DNA of 64,000 nt, from the NCBI GenBank assembly GCA_019188255.1, contig JAETXT010000001.1:4960001-5024000 (forward strand). Reading direction: 5' to 3'. The notes beneath the pieces are model-generated. The model was not told where the DNA came from and ran no database searches. It saw only the letters and a list, made by a program, of their open reading frames with translations. Of the stretch, positions 31,605-41,922 are shown in pieces (the stretch's first letter is position 1; each line of letters starts with the position of its first letter). The position numbers were made by a program, and so were the translations under genes. This DNA comes from Verticillium longisporum. Its lineage: Eukaryota; Ascomycota; Sordariomycetes; Glomerellales; Plectosphaerellaceae.

Positions 31605-32254
31605 CAGACGCTGTTGCTATAGTCCCTTCCCAGCACAATAGAGGAGTCTTGCATTTCCAATCTCATAATGTGCAGCTTGGACTATGATAGCTCTCCTCCA
31701 GTGCCTGCTCCAGCTGCCCTCATTGGAAGCCCAGGCAAGACAACATGTCCTCCATGAGAATCAAGACAGGCCAACATGACTAATAACTGACGAACCGATC
31801 TACTCGTACAATCGTAGTTGCTTCATTTACCTTTTCTCAAGACAAAATATGTTCTTAGATTCGAGCAATGAGCATTAAGCATTGCGGACTCGTCCTGACA
31901 ACACCAAGGCCAAGCAGACTTCTGATCAACATCAGCGAGGTACAAGTTGCGCGTGTGTTACGGACTGGCTCCAGAGAGGCTCAGTTGCAGCTCTCATACA
32001 GCTGCGGACTCATAGCTAATTGAGATGACAGAACGCGCACCCGGCAATGTGCAGATTCAATGAACCCCATTTGTCAAGGTGAAGGCCCCGTGCCGGTTGG
32101 TGTGCTTGGTTAGGTTGGAACAAGTGCACCGATTTCCGAGCCCTCGCCATCAGAAGGCCTCGCAAATCATAAACAGTATCATGTTTATGACTCGGGCGGA
32201 TGTCTTCTTAATGCATGGTTGAAGGCTTCCCTCGACATTGGTGCATACGCATGT
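31605..32254. other. gap between transposon relic and antiporter gene
   Basis: It may hold more degraded element sequence. I recognise nothing specific. Confidence 0.3.
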
Positions 32255-33800
32255 CTACAACGTGATCGAACCCTGAGACGAGGATGCCCTAAATGAGAAC
32301 AAGAACCGCTTCAACCGCATGCCGAAGATCGCACCGGGAACACTCAAGCCATGGACAATCTGACAAAGTAGTCTGCGTTAGCACAATACGGACAACCCAA
32401 GCGGTGCACTAGGTCGACTTGCCACACTGAACGCAACCAGGAACCAGACAATCGTCACCATGAGCTCCTTCAAGCGTCTGAGCTCACCATGCGCTCCGGT
32501 TTCAGTCTCAAGACCCCTGAGGAACTCTAGACCAACACAGAGGTAGAAGATGGCCGAGATACCAATGGGGCCGAAGTATCCCACGAAAAGAGCCTGTCGC
32601 AAGTCTTCGACCTGGTGGATGTAGCGATAGGATGCTAAAATGAATGGCAGTCGACGAAAGATGAGAATTCCGACCCCAAGGGCAACCAGGCGCCAGAAGG
32701 GAAGCAAGTCTGACGCCCAAAACGACTCCCAGGGACATCTCGCTCCGATCCACATGAAAATGACTGTATTGAGCAGTGTGTCCATGGCATGCTGGAATGA
32801 GTCCTCGACCGTCTCGAGGCGAAACCAATCATCCCAGGTGAGGGCGTTGCCGGCGACAAAGCACGCCAGTACATCGTCAACGCCGGCCATGCCGCAGGTT
32901 CCGAGGATGAAGAGCGCCAGCGCTGCCGAGTAGGTGACGAAGCTCTCGCGGTCGATGTGTCCTTTGCTGTTTGCCCACTGAAGCATAAGCTTGGCGGCAT
33001 ACCCAACGACCCACCCGTAGAGAATGCTCGTACCGACGACGTAAAGACAAGTGTTGCCGAAGAAGGAACCCAAGGCCTCGCCGAGTTGGCTTTCGCCGAG
33101 GGACGAGCCAGAGATGGTGCCTGGGAAATACTTGACAATGTCTAGGGCGAAGAACAGAAAAAGATAGCCAAGGCCGTCATTGGCGCCCGACTCGGCAATG
33201 ATGAGATCGCGAAGACTGCGCGACACGTTCTGGTCGGCGAAACGGCCCTCGAGGACGGTAGCCGACAGGATGGGGTCCGTCGGCGTGATGCATGCGGCGA
33301 TGGTCATGGCATGAACGAGACTCAGGCCCGGTACCAGCAGCCAGATGATCGCAGTGCTGCAAGCCCACATGGCCACCATGCCGGGTGCAAGGAGCAATGA
33401 GAGGGGTTTCCATTCTGTTCGCAGAAATCGCCGCGGCAGAGACACGCCGGCAAACAGCAATTGCACGCCCAACACTATACGACTGAGGTCCAACGTCGTC
33501 GCGGCAACCTCGTCGATGTTCCCGTGTTCTGTGAAATGCACGGGCTCGACAAGACCTGTAGATCTGGCAAACGCGAGCCCGGCGAGAAAAGACAAGCCTG
33601 TCGAAGAATTAGGTCGCTGTCCAACACCGTCGTCATCGTGAGGCAAATTGCGTTGAATACGACTCACAGGCGACGGAAAGGTACAACCGGTCCTTGAAAA
33701 ACGACGAGAAGGGGCCAAAAACAAGTAGCCAGCCCCCGAGGCCTGTGACTGCAAGGTCAAAAGTCGTCCCGGTGAACGAGAACGTGGAATCGAGAGCCAT
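32255..33800 (-). CDS. plasma-membrane Na+(K+)/H+ antiporter, Nha1/Sod2 type (470 aa, 3 exons)
   Basis: Exons run 33668-33800, 32423-33597 and 32255-32359. The first intron (70 nt) is GT-AG. The second (63 nt) begins GCAAGT, with a GCTAACG branch and TCAG end, a GC-AG intron; it joins WFLVAFSV to IVHGLSVPGAIFG, which continues the last span as in Nha1. Family motifs: GGWLLVFGPFSSFFKDRLYLS at the N-terminus, ITPTDPILSATVLEGRF (ion-site Asp) and AESGANDGLGYLF (the ND pair). About 12 hydrophobic spans are seen. The protein has almost no C-terminal tail, like S. pombe Sod2 and unlike long-tailed Nha1. It would export Na+ (and perhaps Li+ or K+) in exchange for protons. I chose the start at 33800 (MALDSTFSF); an in-frame ATG at 33893 is less likely. 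Confidence 0.9.
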
Positions 33801-34867
33801 GGCGCATTTGCCTCGACTGGTTGACTCGTTGATGAAACCAAAGTTCGCGAAGCAAATCACCGATACGCCAGCGTGTACCATGTTGTCAGTCATCAGGGCT
33901 TGTGCGACGTGACGAGAACCTGGAAAGGGCCCTGCGCCGCCCTGCTCATGGCTTCACCTGGTCACCTGTCGGGCAGGCAAGGAGGATTCGTCCCCGACAT
34001 GAGGTCTACACAGCCCCCTTAGCGGTTTTGATACAACATGCACTTGTTGCCGGGGACTAAGCCGGTTCCAGTGTCATATATGGGTCATCTGGCGGGCGCA
34101 CGCCAAGACTTGCCGTTTTGGGCGTTGGGGACATTGCTCTGATTCCCCGTAACGAAGTCGCGTTTTGTGATATGTCAACGGCAAACTTGGTGAGGGATAA
34201 TCAAGAATATCGTGGTTTAAAAGATGGGTGAGCGTTGGAGCACCCACTATTGCCACAGCACCGGGCGCCTGACTTGGTGATCCGGCTAGATTGACGCTTG
34301 TGTTTGGTTGCCAGCACCATGGCTTTGAGGGAGGGGAACTGTGTCCCGAGTGTTTGTTACTGGTCCTTTTCTGAGCCGAATGATTTCCCGCATGTGCGGC
34401 GCATGTGGTTTGGCGCTCACATCCCATCATGGGCCGTCTAGGCCAGGCTTGGAGTCGCTCGGGGGCTGAGCCTCGATGAATTTCCTTCTTTCACCCTCAC
34501 ACCTCCTTTTGTCGCCCCCTCCCTGACCCCCACGAGATATGGTCGACGTAGTGGTTCCCTCATGGCAGCGTACTCGTACAGGGGCCACGGTATTCAAAGG
34601 CAGCACCCCCGCACCAAAAGCTTGTCTTGTTGCTCGTGTCGTCGTAAATTGTGCTTGGTGCTTTTCAGCCTCTTTCGTCTCGTCGCAGAATCTACGGCAT
34701 TTTGTTGCCGGTTGGTGCCTCTCTGTTTTCTCATCTTCGCGGGCAAGCCTTGCGCATTTTCGCCCTACGTTCGCCCGCTCTTCCGTGTGTCGGCCCCGAA
34801 GGATAACCGCCCACGCGCCTTCTTATTCTCTCCCGCTTTTGGCCCGTTGCTGAGCCTGAAGCCCGGC
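33801..34867. promoter_or_regulatory. divergent promoter region of antiporter and TRK transporter
   Basis: The two cation-transporter genes point away from each other across 1067 bp. From about 34480 to 34860 the plus strand is pyrimidine-rich, as expected for the TRK promoter and leader. No defined control site can be named. Confidence 0.5.
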
Positions 34868-37467
34868 ATGTGGAAGCCCCGATTTAACTTCATCAGAATA
34901 CACTGTAGGTAGAGAGGAGACTGGTTGTGCTGAAGATGACTCTTTGTCGTGGGTTGAGCTCATTCATCATGCAGATGCCTGGATCCTACTCTGTAGCCTG
35001 TCAGCCTTTCCGGTGCTGTACACATACGGCAACCTGACGGCTGAAGATGCCTTGCTTTTCGGATGCAGTGCTTCGACCGAATCGGGTCTCAACCCGTGCG
35101 TGGGGTTCCTTCGTCTCTGAATGAGACCGCGAGCTGATCACTTTGCACAGGGTTGACGTCAAGGATCTCAAGACTTATCAGCAGGTCTACCTCTACGTCG
35201 TTCCGATCATCACAAACATGATGTTTCTCAATGCTATAGTCGTTCCAGTGAGACTCTTCTGGTTCCGTCAACGACTGAGGCAGGCTGGTATGTATTGTCA
35301 TGATTTGCCCGTCCCTCCCCAGCGAGTGCATGGTGAAGATGTTGACAAATGAAAGGAATTGCTCGCGAAGTGGCCAGGAATGATGAGGAAGAGGCACGGC
35401 CTGCGACGAGGAGAGAAAGCCAGGAGACGGCTGTCATTGACGAACAAGCACCCGCCCTTGCTCCAGCACCGAGCCCGCCCTTCTCTGCTCCACAAAGAAC
35501 CACCACGATTACGTTTGATGACAAGGCCATCGCTAGTGGATACTCGAGATCCGAAAAGCAAGTTTTAAGAATTCCAAATCCACGAGAGTCTGACAGAGGT
35601 GCGTCGAGCCTTTCGACTTTGTGGCCCGTCTCACGATCATCCTGCAGGAGCACCCATCACTGAAATCGAGCCTGGCCTCCGCCGTAGCTACACTGAGGGT
35701 AATCAGTATACGACCACAGATCTCTCCGAGCGGGCTTCAACTGACATATGAGATATAGAGGATCCAGATGCTATTAAACCTTTGCCAGAATTTCGCAGCG
35801 GCAGGTCGCGGAGGAGCTCGTTTCATGCTGAAGGCACGATCCTGAGCGCCGCAACATCCATCGAGAAGGCGGCGACGTCAGCGTTCATCCTCGGAAAAGT
35901 CCAGCTGGCGCCTCGACGACGTACCACTTCGAAGTCGAGAGCCAGTGCAAACAATAAGCTTGATCTGCCTAATCTTTCTCGACATGCAACTGTCGGTCGA
36001 AATTCCAACTTTCACAACTTGACAGAGGCCGATCGCGAGACACTTGGCGGCATCGAATACCGCGCTTTAAAGCTGCTTCTCAAATTCGTGTTCGGTACGT
36101 CGAAGTACACTTGGCGGCTGTTCGCATGACTTGGACAGATCAGAGACGTGTGATGACCTCAACCCTCTGACACTTGAGACAGGGTATTTCTTCGGACTTC
36201 ATTTCTTTGGCGCCATCTGCTTGCTTCCTTGGATCCATAATGCACCATCCAAATACCTGGATGTACTCGCAGAGTCTGGCGTTGGTGCAACTTGGTGGTA
36301 TGTTACCGGTCATTTAATATTTCTGCTCTTCCACTGACTACGATCTCAGGGCGTTTTATTCAGCGCAAACCATGAGCAATAACCTCGGCTTCGCTCTAAC
36401 GCCTGATTCCATGGCATCTTTCAAGGATGCCACATGGCCTCTGCTAGTCATGACCTTTCTGGCGTTCGCGGGAAACACCTGCTATCCCGTCTTCTTACGC
36501 TGCATCATCTGGCTCACATCATTGATGGTGCCGAAGAACTCGCAGACTCGGGAGACGATACAGTTCATCCTCGACCACCCCCGACGATGCTATACCCTAC
36601 TTTTCCCCAGTCGTCCGACATGGATTCTTTTTGGTATCGTCGTCATCCTCAACTTTGTCGATGTTGTCCTCATCATCGTCCTCGACCTCGATAACCCGGC
36701 AGTCAACGACCTGCCAGTGGGCCCTCGGATTCTGTCGTCGCTTTTCCAAGCTGCATCAGCTCGTCACACGGGTACGGCAACACTCAGTCTTGTTGACGTG
36801 AACCCCGCTGTTCAATTCAGCCTCTTGACAATGATGTATATCGCCGTGTTCCCCATTGCCATCAGCGTTCGCGCCTCCAACACGTACGAGGAGCGTACGA
36901 TAGGTATTTGGGCTAGGGAGGAGAACCTCAACGAGGACAACGGCGTCTCTTATGTCATGGTCCACGTCCGAAACCAACTCACCTTTGACCTGTGGTACAT
37001 CTTTTTAGGGACATTCCTGATCTGCATCGCAGAGTCGACGCTTATCATGGATGTTGCCGAACCGGTACGTGGCACTCCTTAGACATGTGTGACACGATTC
37101 TCATGTTTGCAGACTTTCTCCATTTTCGCCGTCCTCTTCGAAGTCACCTCGGCCTAGTAAGTCGCCCTCCATTTGGCTGCGAAGATTGTGCCGCTAATTT
37201 GATCGGCACAGCGCCAACGTCGGGCTCTCTTTGGGCGGGCCAAGCGGACTTGTCTCGATGTCGGGACACTATACGATATTCAGCAAGGTCGTCATTTGCG
37301 CGATGATGATCCGAGGCCGTCACCGTGGTCTTCCTTACGCCCTCGACCGAGCCATCACTCTTCCCTCGGAACATACTCTATCGGACGAGAGTTCATCTGC
37401 TGACCAAATCCCGAAATCGCTGTCACTTGGTCGCACCCAGTCATCGGGAGCTCGCTCAGCACCGTAG
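34868..37467 (+). CDS. TRK-family potassium transporter (684 aa, 10 exons)
   Basis: Exons: 34868-34904, 34975-35095, 35151-35287, 35356-35598, 35648-35698, 35759-36094, 36183-36297, 36350-37064, 37113-37156, 37212-37467. All nine introns are GT-AG, 48-88 nt, and phases agree, adding to 2055 nt. It opens MWKPRFNFIRIHYAWIL. Four pore-loop segments of the TRK fold appear in order: GCSASTESGLNPVDV, TMSNNLGFALTPDSM, ARHTGTATLSLVDV and TSAYANVGLSLGG. A hydrophilic loop of about 200 residues (exons 4-6), rich in Ser, Arg and Pro, lies between the first and second units, as in fungal Trk1. Trk proteins carry high-affinity K+ (and Na+) uptake at the plasma membrane. The divergent neighbour is a Na+/H+ antiporter. 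Confidence 0.9.
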
Positions 37468-40400
37468 ATTCTGCTCAAAATGGAGTTCGAAAACCCTGTC
37501 TTCCGAAGACAGACCTCGGAAAACACCTTTCCAACAGGGCTTCATTGCCGTGACCGCGGAAGGATAGCAAGTGACCCATACCTAGATTCATAGACTGATC
37601 GCTGATTTGGCCGAATAGCAGCCTACGGGCATTAGGGGTGTTTGAACACTAGTTTCTGCCCAGCATCTTCGACTCTCGTGAAACTTGTAACTTAACCGCA
37701 TAGATATGAACATCGGTTCGCCTATCAAATGGCAACACCTCATCCGTAAATAAAAGCCATCCGTGAACAGTCGCCGCCGATTTGCCGCTGCAGCTGTGCG
37801 GCAACTATGGACATGATGTTTTGAAAACCACTGGCAAATGCGTCGTGCCCAAGTCTTGCTTGATGCACGAAAATATTCACTGTCTTCCACTTCTGAGAGG
37901 CTAGGCTATGATTTCTAAGGTCTGCGGACTTTCTAAAGAAGGGCTTGACTCATTATGTGAAAGAGGCAAGCTGCGAGCGGTTGGCGTGTCCCAAATATCC
38001 CTTCTTGAGGATTTTGGGCAACGAAGAATTGCCGGCAAAGCTTTGTTTGGGATTGTTCATCATGCATCATAAGTCTCCGATCTTTTCGTCAGGCGTTCCA
38101 TATCAAGGCGACGATGGTCGCTTCCGGACGCTTTTGGGGTGGAGAAGAGGACGAGCGCAGGCGCGTTGAGGCCCAAAAGAACCTTGCAGGAAAGCAATGT
38201 CGGAGGGCAAACGACCCGCCTTTGTCGTACTGTACAAGAAAACACTCGACAGAAGGTAGCCCACCAGAAGGCTCTACAGTAGGGTTACAACGTAGCAGGG
38301 AGGCATGGGTCAGTGCTGACCTACTGTAAGTCTGTAAATGGGGGTGCGCTATCATTTGGTGTGAAATATTTTGTCGACCACTTAAGATGGTGCTTTCTGA
38401 ACCGCGAGTGACGGACTGCAGGGTATGGATCGTCTCGTTTCTCGTATTGCTATTGCAGCTAGGATGCAACTTCGGCCAGTATGAGTAATCGTTTAAGTAT
38501 GCCTCGTACGCTCCCTCATGCGAACAGGCTCCTAGGGTAGAGTATTCATGTTGACGTGTTGACGGTGCCCTCGAACAGATACTTTGTATAGAGTGGCCAT
38601 GAGGCAACACCCCGAGGCTATTCTTCCTGTTCGCGAACCTGGCCTTGTGACGAGTTTCTTTTTTAACGCATCGGGCGCCATCGGCAGGGGCCTCTCAACC
38701 AAGATTCGAGTGCCGACAGGTATTTCTTACCGCGCAACGAGGTCTCTTGCCTCTCTTAACAACTCCTGTATCCCGAAAGAATTGAGAAGCAGCTGGCTGG
38801 GTCCCTGGACGAGAGCAGTGCTTCCAGTCTACTTCAAATCGATCGTGATAGCGACTTGTTCGTTATCTGCGCGCAAGGTCATCGATGCATACTTTTAGTT
38901 ATGATACCGTGATAAAAGAGAGTAGAAGTAGTTGCTCAGCTTGCCCTTCCTGGCATCCCTTGGAAAAGCGTTAATAGCGTGTTGGACATGTTTTCCCCTG
39001 ACGTTCATTTATCGTTGTACGTGGAGGATGTCGGACACGTCTCAGCGCACATGATCTGCAATGGCATCGGGAAGTATCCAGCCATTCGATATGACTGGTG
39101 TTTTGGGAGTATTGACTGTCGACAAACCCAAGAAAATTCCCTCGATAGATTCGCTTTATCAGGGGACTCTGAAGCTTGCGAGCCTCCTTGTCATGCTCCG
39201 AGTCTTCAGAGTACTCGGTGAATGCTCCTCAGCATTGAAGGTAACTATCTTGTCAAATTGCTCGATCCTGGCGTGCCGCCGTCACCTTTTTCGAGGTGTT
39301 TATTTCGTAATCCTAATCCGAGTCTCGTCAATAATGAAACAGCTGAATAGCCCCATGCTGATTGTCAGCCTCCATACGTCGCTCCAAGAACCATACGCAA
39401 ACAGACACAAAGAATCCTCACGAGCAAGGCGCTTGGCGAGCCCATCGACGTCGTTCACGTCAATCGCAGACCACATCAAAGCCATGGTCCCATACCCGCC
39501 CCCACAGCAGCGACTCTAGCCAGCGGCACAGGCGGTAGTCTGCATGAATATCCGCCTGGCGCAGGGCACTTGACAGGTCCGGTATTTAGGGGGCTGTGCA
39601 GGCATGATGCAGAAACAAGCGCAGCCCACTACCTAGATTGTGAGGAATTCTGGTTTCTGGGGTTTTCGTCGAGGTGCTGACGTCGATGTGCCTGGCTCAT
39701 AAAGTGAAGCCCTACGCAGCACCTCTTCGCTGCATGCTGCCCCCTTCCAGACCCTGAACCCTCCCCCCTCTCCCCCCCCCTCTCAGGGTCGTATTGAGCA
39801 GAGGCCTCCATGTACATGGTAGTGAGTGTGGGGCTAGCATACGTCGGAAACTCGATGCCCGTCCGGGTTTTGACAGCTCACGATCACTGCATATTACTAC
39901 CTACCTACCTGTCAGATGAATGCTAGTCCAATATCATGTCTCGGCCGCGCCGGAGCCTGCCTACCGCCGCGACAAGGTTTCGGTTTCGATAAGCCGGGCA
40001 ACGGAAGGCAGCGGCTCTTTGAGGGGGTGGGAGGAGGCCGGTGGCGAACGGCTAGGGATGGAATAAGGTTTTAGCCCAACCTTGAAGAACAAGAAAAAGG
40101 GCCACTCGTCCGTCTCCCGTTGCACGGCACATGGGGGTTTCCAGGCACCGTTTAGGGAAACAAGTCCAGCAGCACGTTGCGGGTTCCGGCTTCTCGTCAA
40201 GCGGCACCCGGCCTTGTCAAAAGGGTACCATGTAAGCGAACAGGATTCGCAACCCAGCACCAAGTCGGCTGTCTGTCCAGTGGGCGGCGGGGGGGGCACC
40301 CCCAGAGTTGAGGAGCATCCCCTCCCACCCCCCCTCTCCAGGCGTCGTCCCTCTCTTCCACACGCCCCTTGGCGCCCTGGTCAGGCGTCAGGTCCGGGAC

Positions 40401-40501
40401 TCCTTTTGGTTACGTGGGGCGCAAGGGGCATCGCGCGCCGCTTGCGCGCTTCAAGAATGGCGGATCATGCGCGGATGAATACCTTCTCCAAGGGGGTGAC
40501 A
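37468..40501. other. 3-kb stretch without a recognised gene
   Basis: Only short frames are present (for example near 38090-38610 on the minus strand and 39061-39519 on the plus strand), none with family resemblance or splice support. CTACCTAC simple repeats sit near 39897. Confidence 0.4.
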
Positions 40502-40729
40502 GATTAAGCCGCACTTGAAGCCCGGCAAACACACAGGTGTCATCCAGAAAGACTCCTCACTTCGCAACCCTCTCAACACCTCGTATCTGAAGTAAATGCT
40601 CTCAAATTCTACATACTAGATAGTCAGCGACACTTTTGAGGGAAAATTTACTTTGATTAGTTTTGAGCAGATGTAAAGTATAGAAGATCGGTTTAAAGTG
40701 AGCTCACCTCTAAGGAGTGCGGCTTAATC
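40502..40729. mobile_element. 228-bp element with perfect 14-bp terminal inverted repeats (MITE-like)
   Basis: The left end GATTAAGCCGCACT (40502-40515) is exactly the reverse complement of the right end AGTGCGGCTTAATC (40716-40729). The inside is AT-richer than its surroundings and codes for nothing. No clear target duplication flanks the ends; if the inner TTAA is taken as the duplication, the inverted repeat shrinks to 8 bp (GCCGCACT). Size, inverted ends and AT-rich core fit a miniature inverted-repeat transposable element. Confidence 0.65.
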
Positions 40730-41922
40730 CGTTCCTCTTGCTCTCTCTTCTCTCTCTCTCTCTCTCTCTTTCTTTCTCTCTCTCTCCCTCAACCGCCAAC
40801 ACCTGCCCAGCATGCCCAAAATGCGCGTCACAGCGAGATGTTGATGCAACTCTCGTTGGCCCCGTGCCCCCGCCCTGTACTTCAACCCACCCCCCTTTCC
40901 TCCCTCTCCATTCGTTTAACGCTGAGGATCCTCCCTGATGACGGAGTGGTACCACCAGGCGCCCTTGCGATCAGAAAGCCGGAGCAGCGTCGTGACTATA
41001 CAGCCCCACAATGGGGGCGCGGGAACCCATTTCACGCTGCGTCTGGTCGCATCGCGGCTGTCTGCTGGGCTGCTGTCGCTGTCGCTTGAGTGAGAGAGAG
41101 CACCAATGTGTGTTCGGGATATTCTGCTGCCTAACGGGCGACCATGAACGTTTGGGACATCGGCAGGGCCTAAAAATAAGGGGGGGAAGGGGGAGGGGGG
41201 AAAACATGGGCGGCTTCGGGTCGAGTCCCTCGGAGGTGTGGACGTTGGAAGAAAACCCCCGGGTTCGCGCCTCTCTCACCACCCGTTTCCTCTCTTCCAA
41301 TCCGGTCCTCGTTGCACTTTTGTCCGAGTCTGCCATAACACTCTTGTCCTGGCCGGCCCTCTTGCTTGGGAGGGAAAGGCGAAAGGGAGGCGTAACGCAG
41401 TTACCAACGGCACACCCGCACGCTCGCACACAGACAAACAGACTGACACACGCACCACCCTTTCCCATCCTTCCAGGCTTCTCTCTCGGCGTGTTTCTCC
41501 CCATCCATGACCCTATCATTGAGCCGGTCCGCCACCCAGATCGCCCTACAAGGCTGTACAAGCCCTACCACCTACCCTACCTACCTACTACGCCTTACGC
41601 CTTACGCCTTACGCCAGCGCCAGCGCCAGCGCCAGCGCCAGCCCCGGCGTCCCCCAAAAAGAGGACTTTTCTGATCAGATCCTGTCACATTCAAGCCGAA
41701 CTCCGACCGAGTCCCCACGCCCATCCCACGCCGCGCGCAACCGGGTACCTGAGTCTGTGCTCTGCCGAGGCCCTGCCTTTTGCCCCTCCCTAACCCGTCA
41801 CAGAGCCGAAGGAAGCATACGACAAGAATTCGCCTGTGGTAAGAAATTCCTTCTACGGCTGTGCAGTCGGAGAAACGGGGGAGGGTCCTAGAAGGGCAGA
41901 AGGAAGAAGAAGCAAGAAAACC
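40730..41922. promoter_or_regulatory. long leader/promoter of the Zn2Cys6 gene with simple repeats
   Basis: It includes a CT microsatellite (about 40738-40793) and, at 41591-41643, three 7-bp CGCCTTA units running into repeated CGCCAG units. The sequence is C/T-rich and leads into the transcription-factor start, typical of a fungal regulator gene's long 5' region. Confidence 0.5.

Noticed and set aside
38089..38610. 173-codon minus-strand frame between TRK and the Zn2Cys6 gene
   Set aside because: No family pattern and no consistent codon use; neighbouring frames are equally open over parts of it.
40736..40795. CT-rich tract considered as part of the inverted-repeat element
   Set aside because: It lies outside the right terminal repeat and is a plain CT microsatellite.
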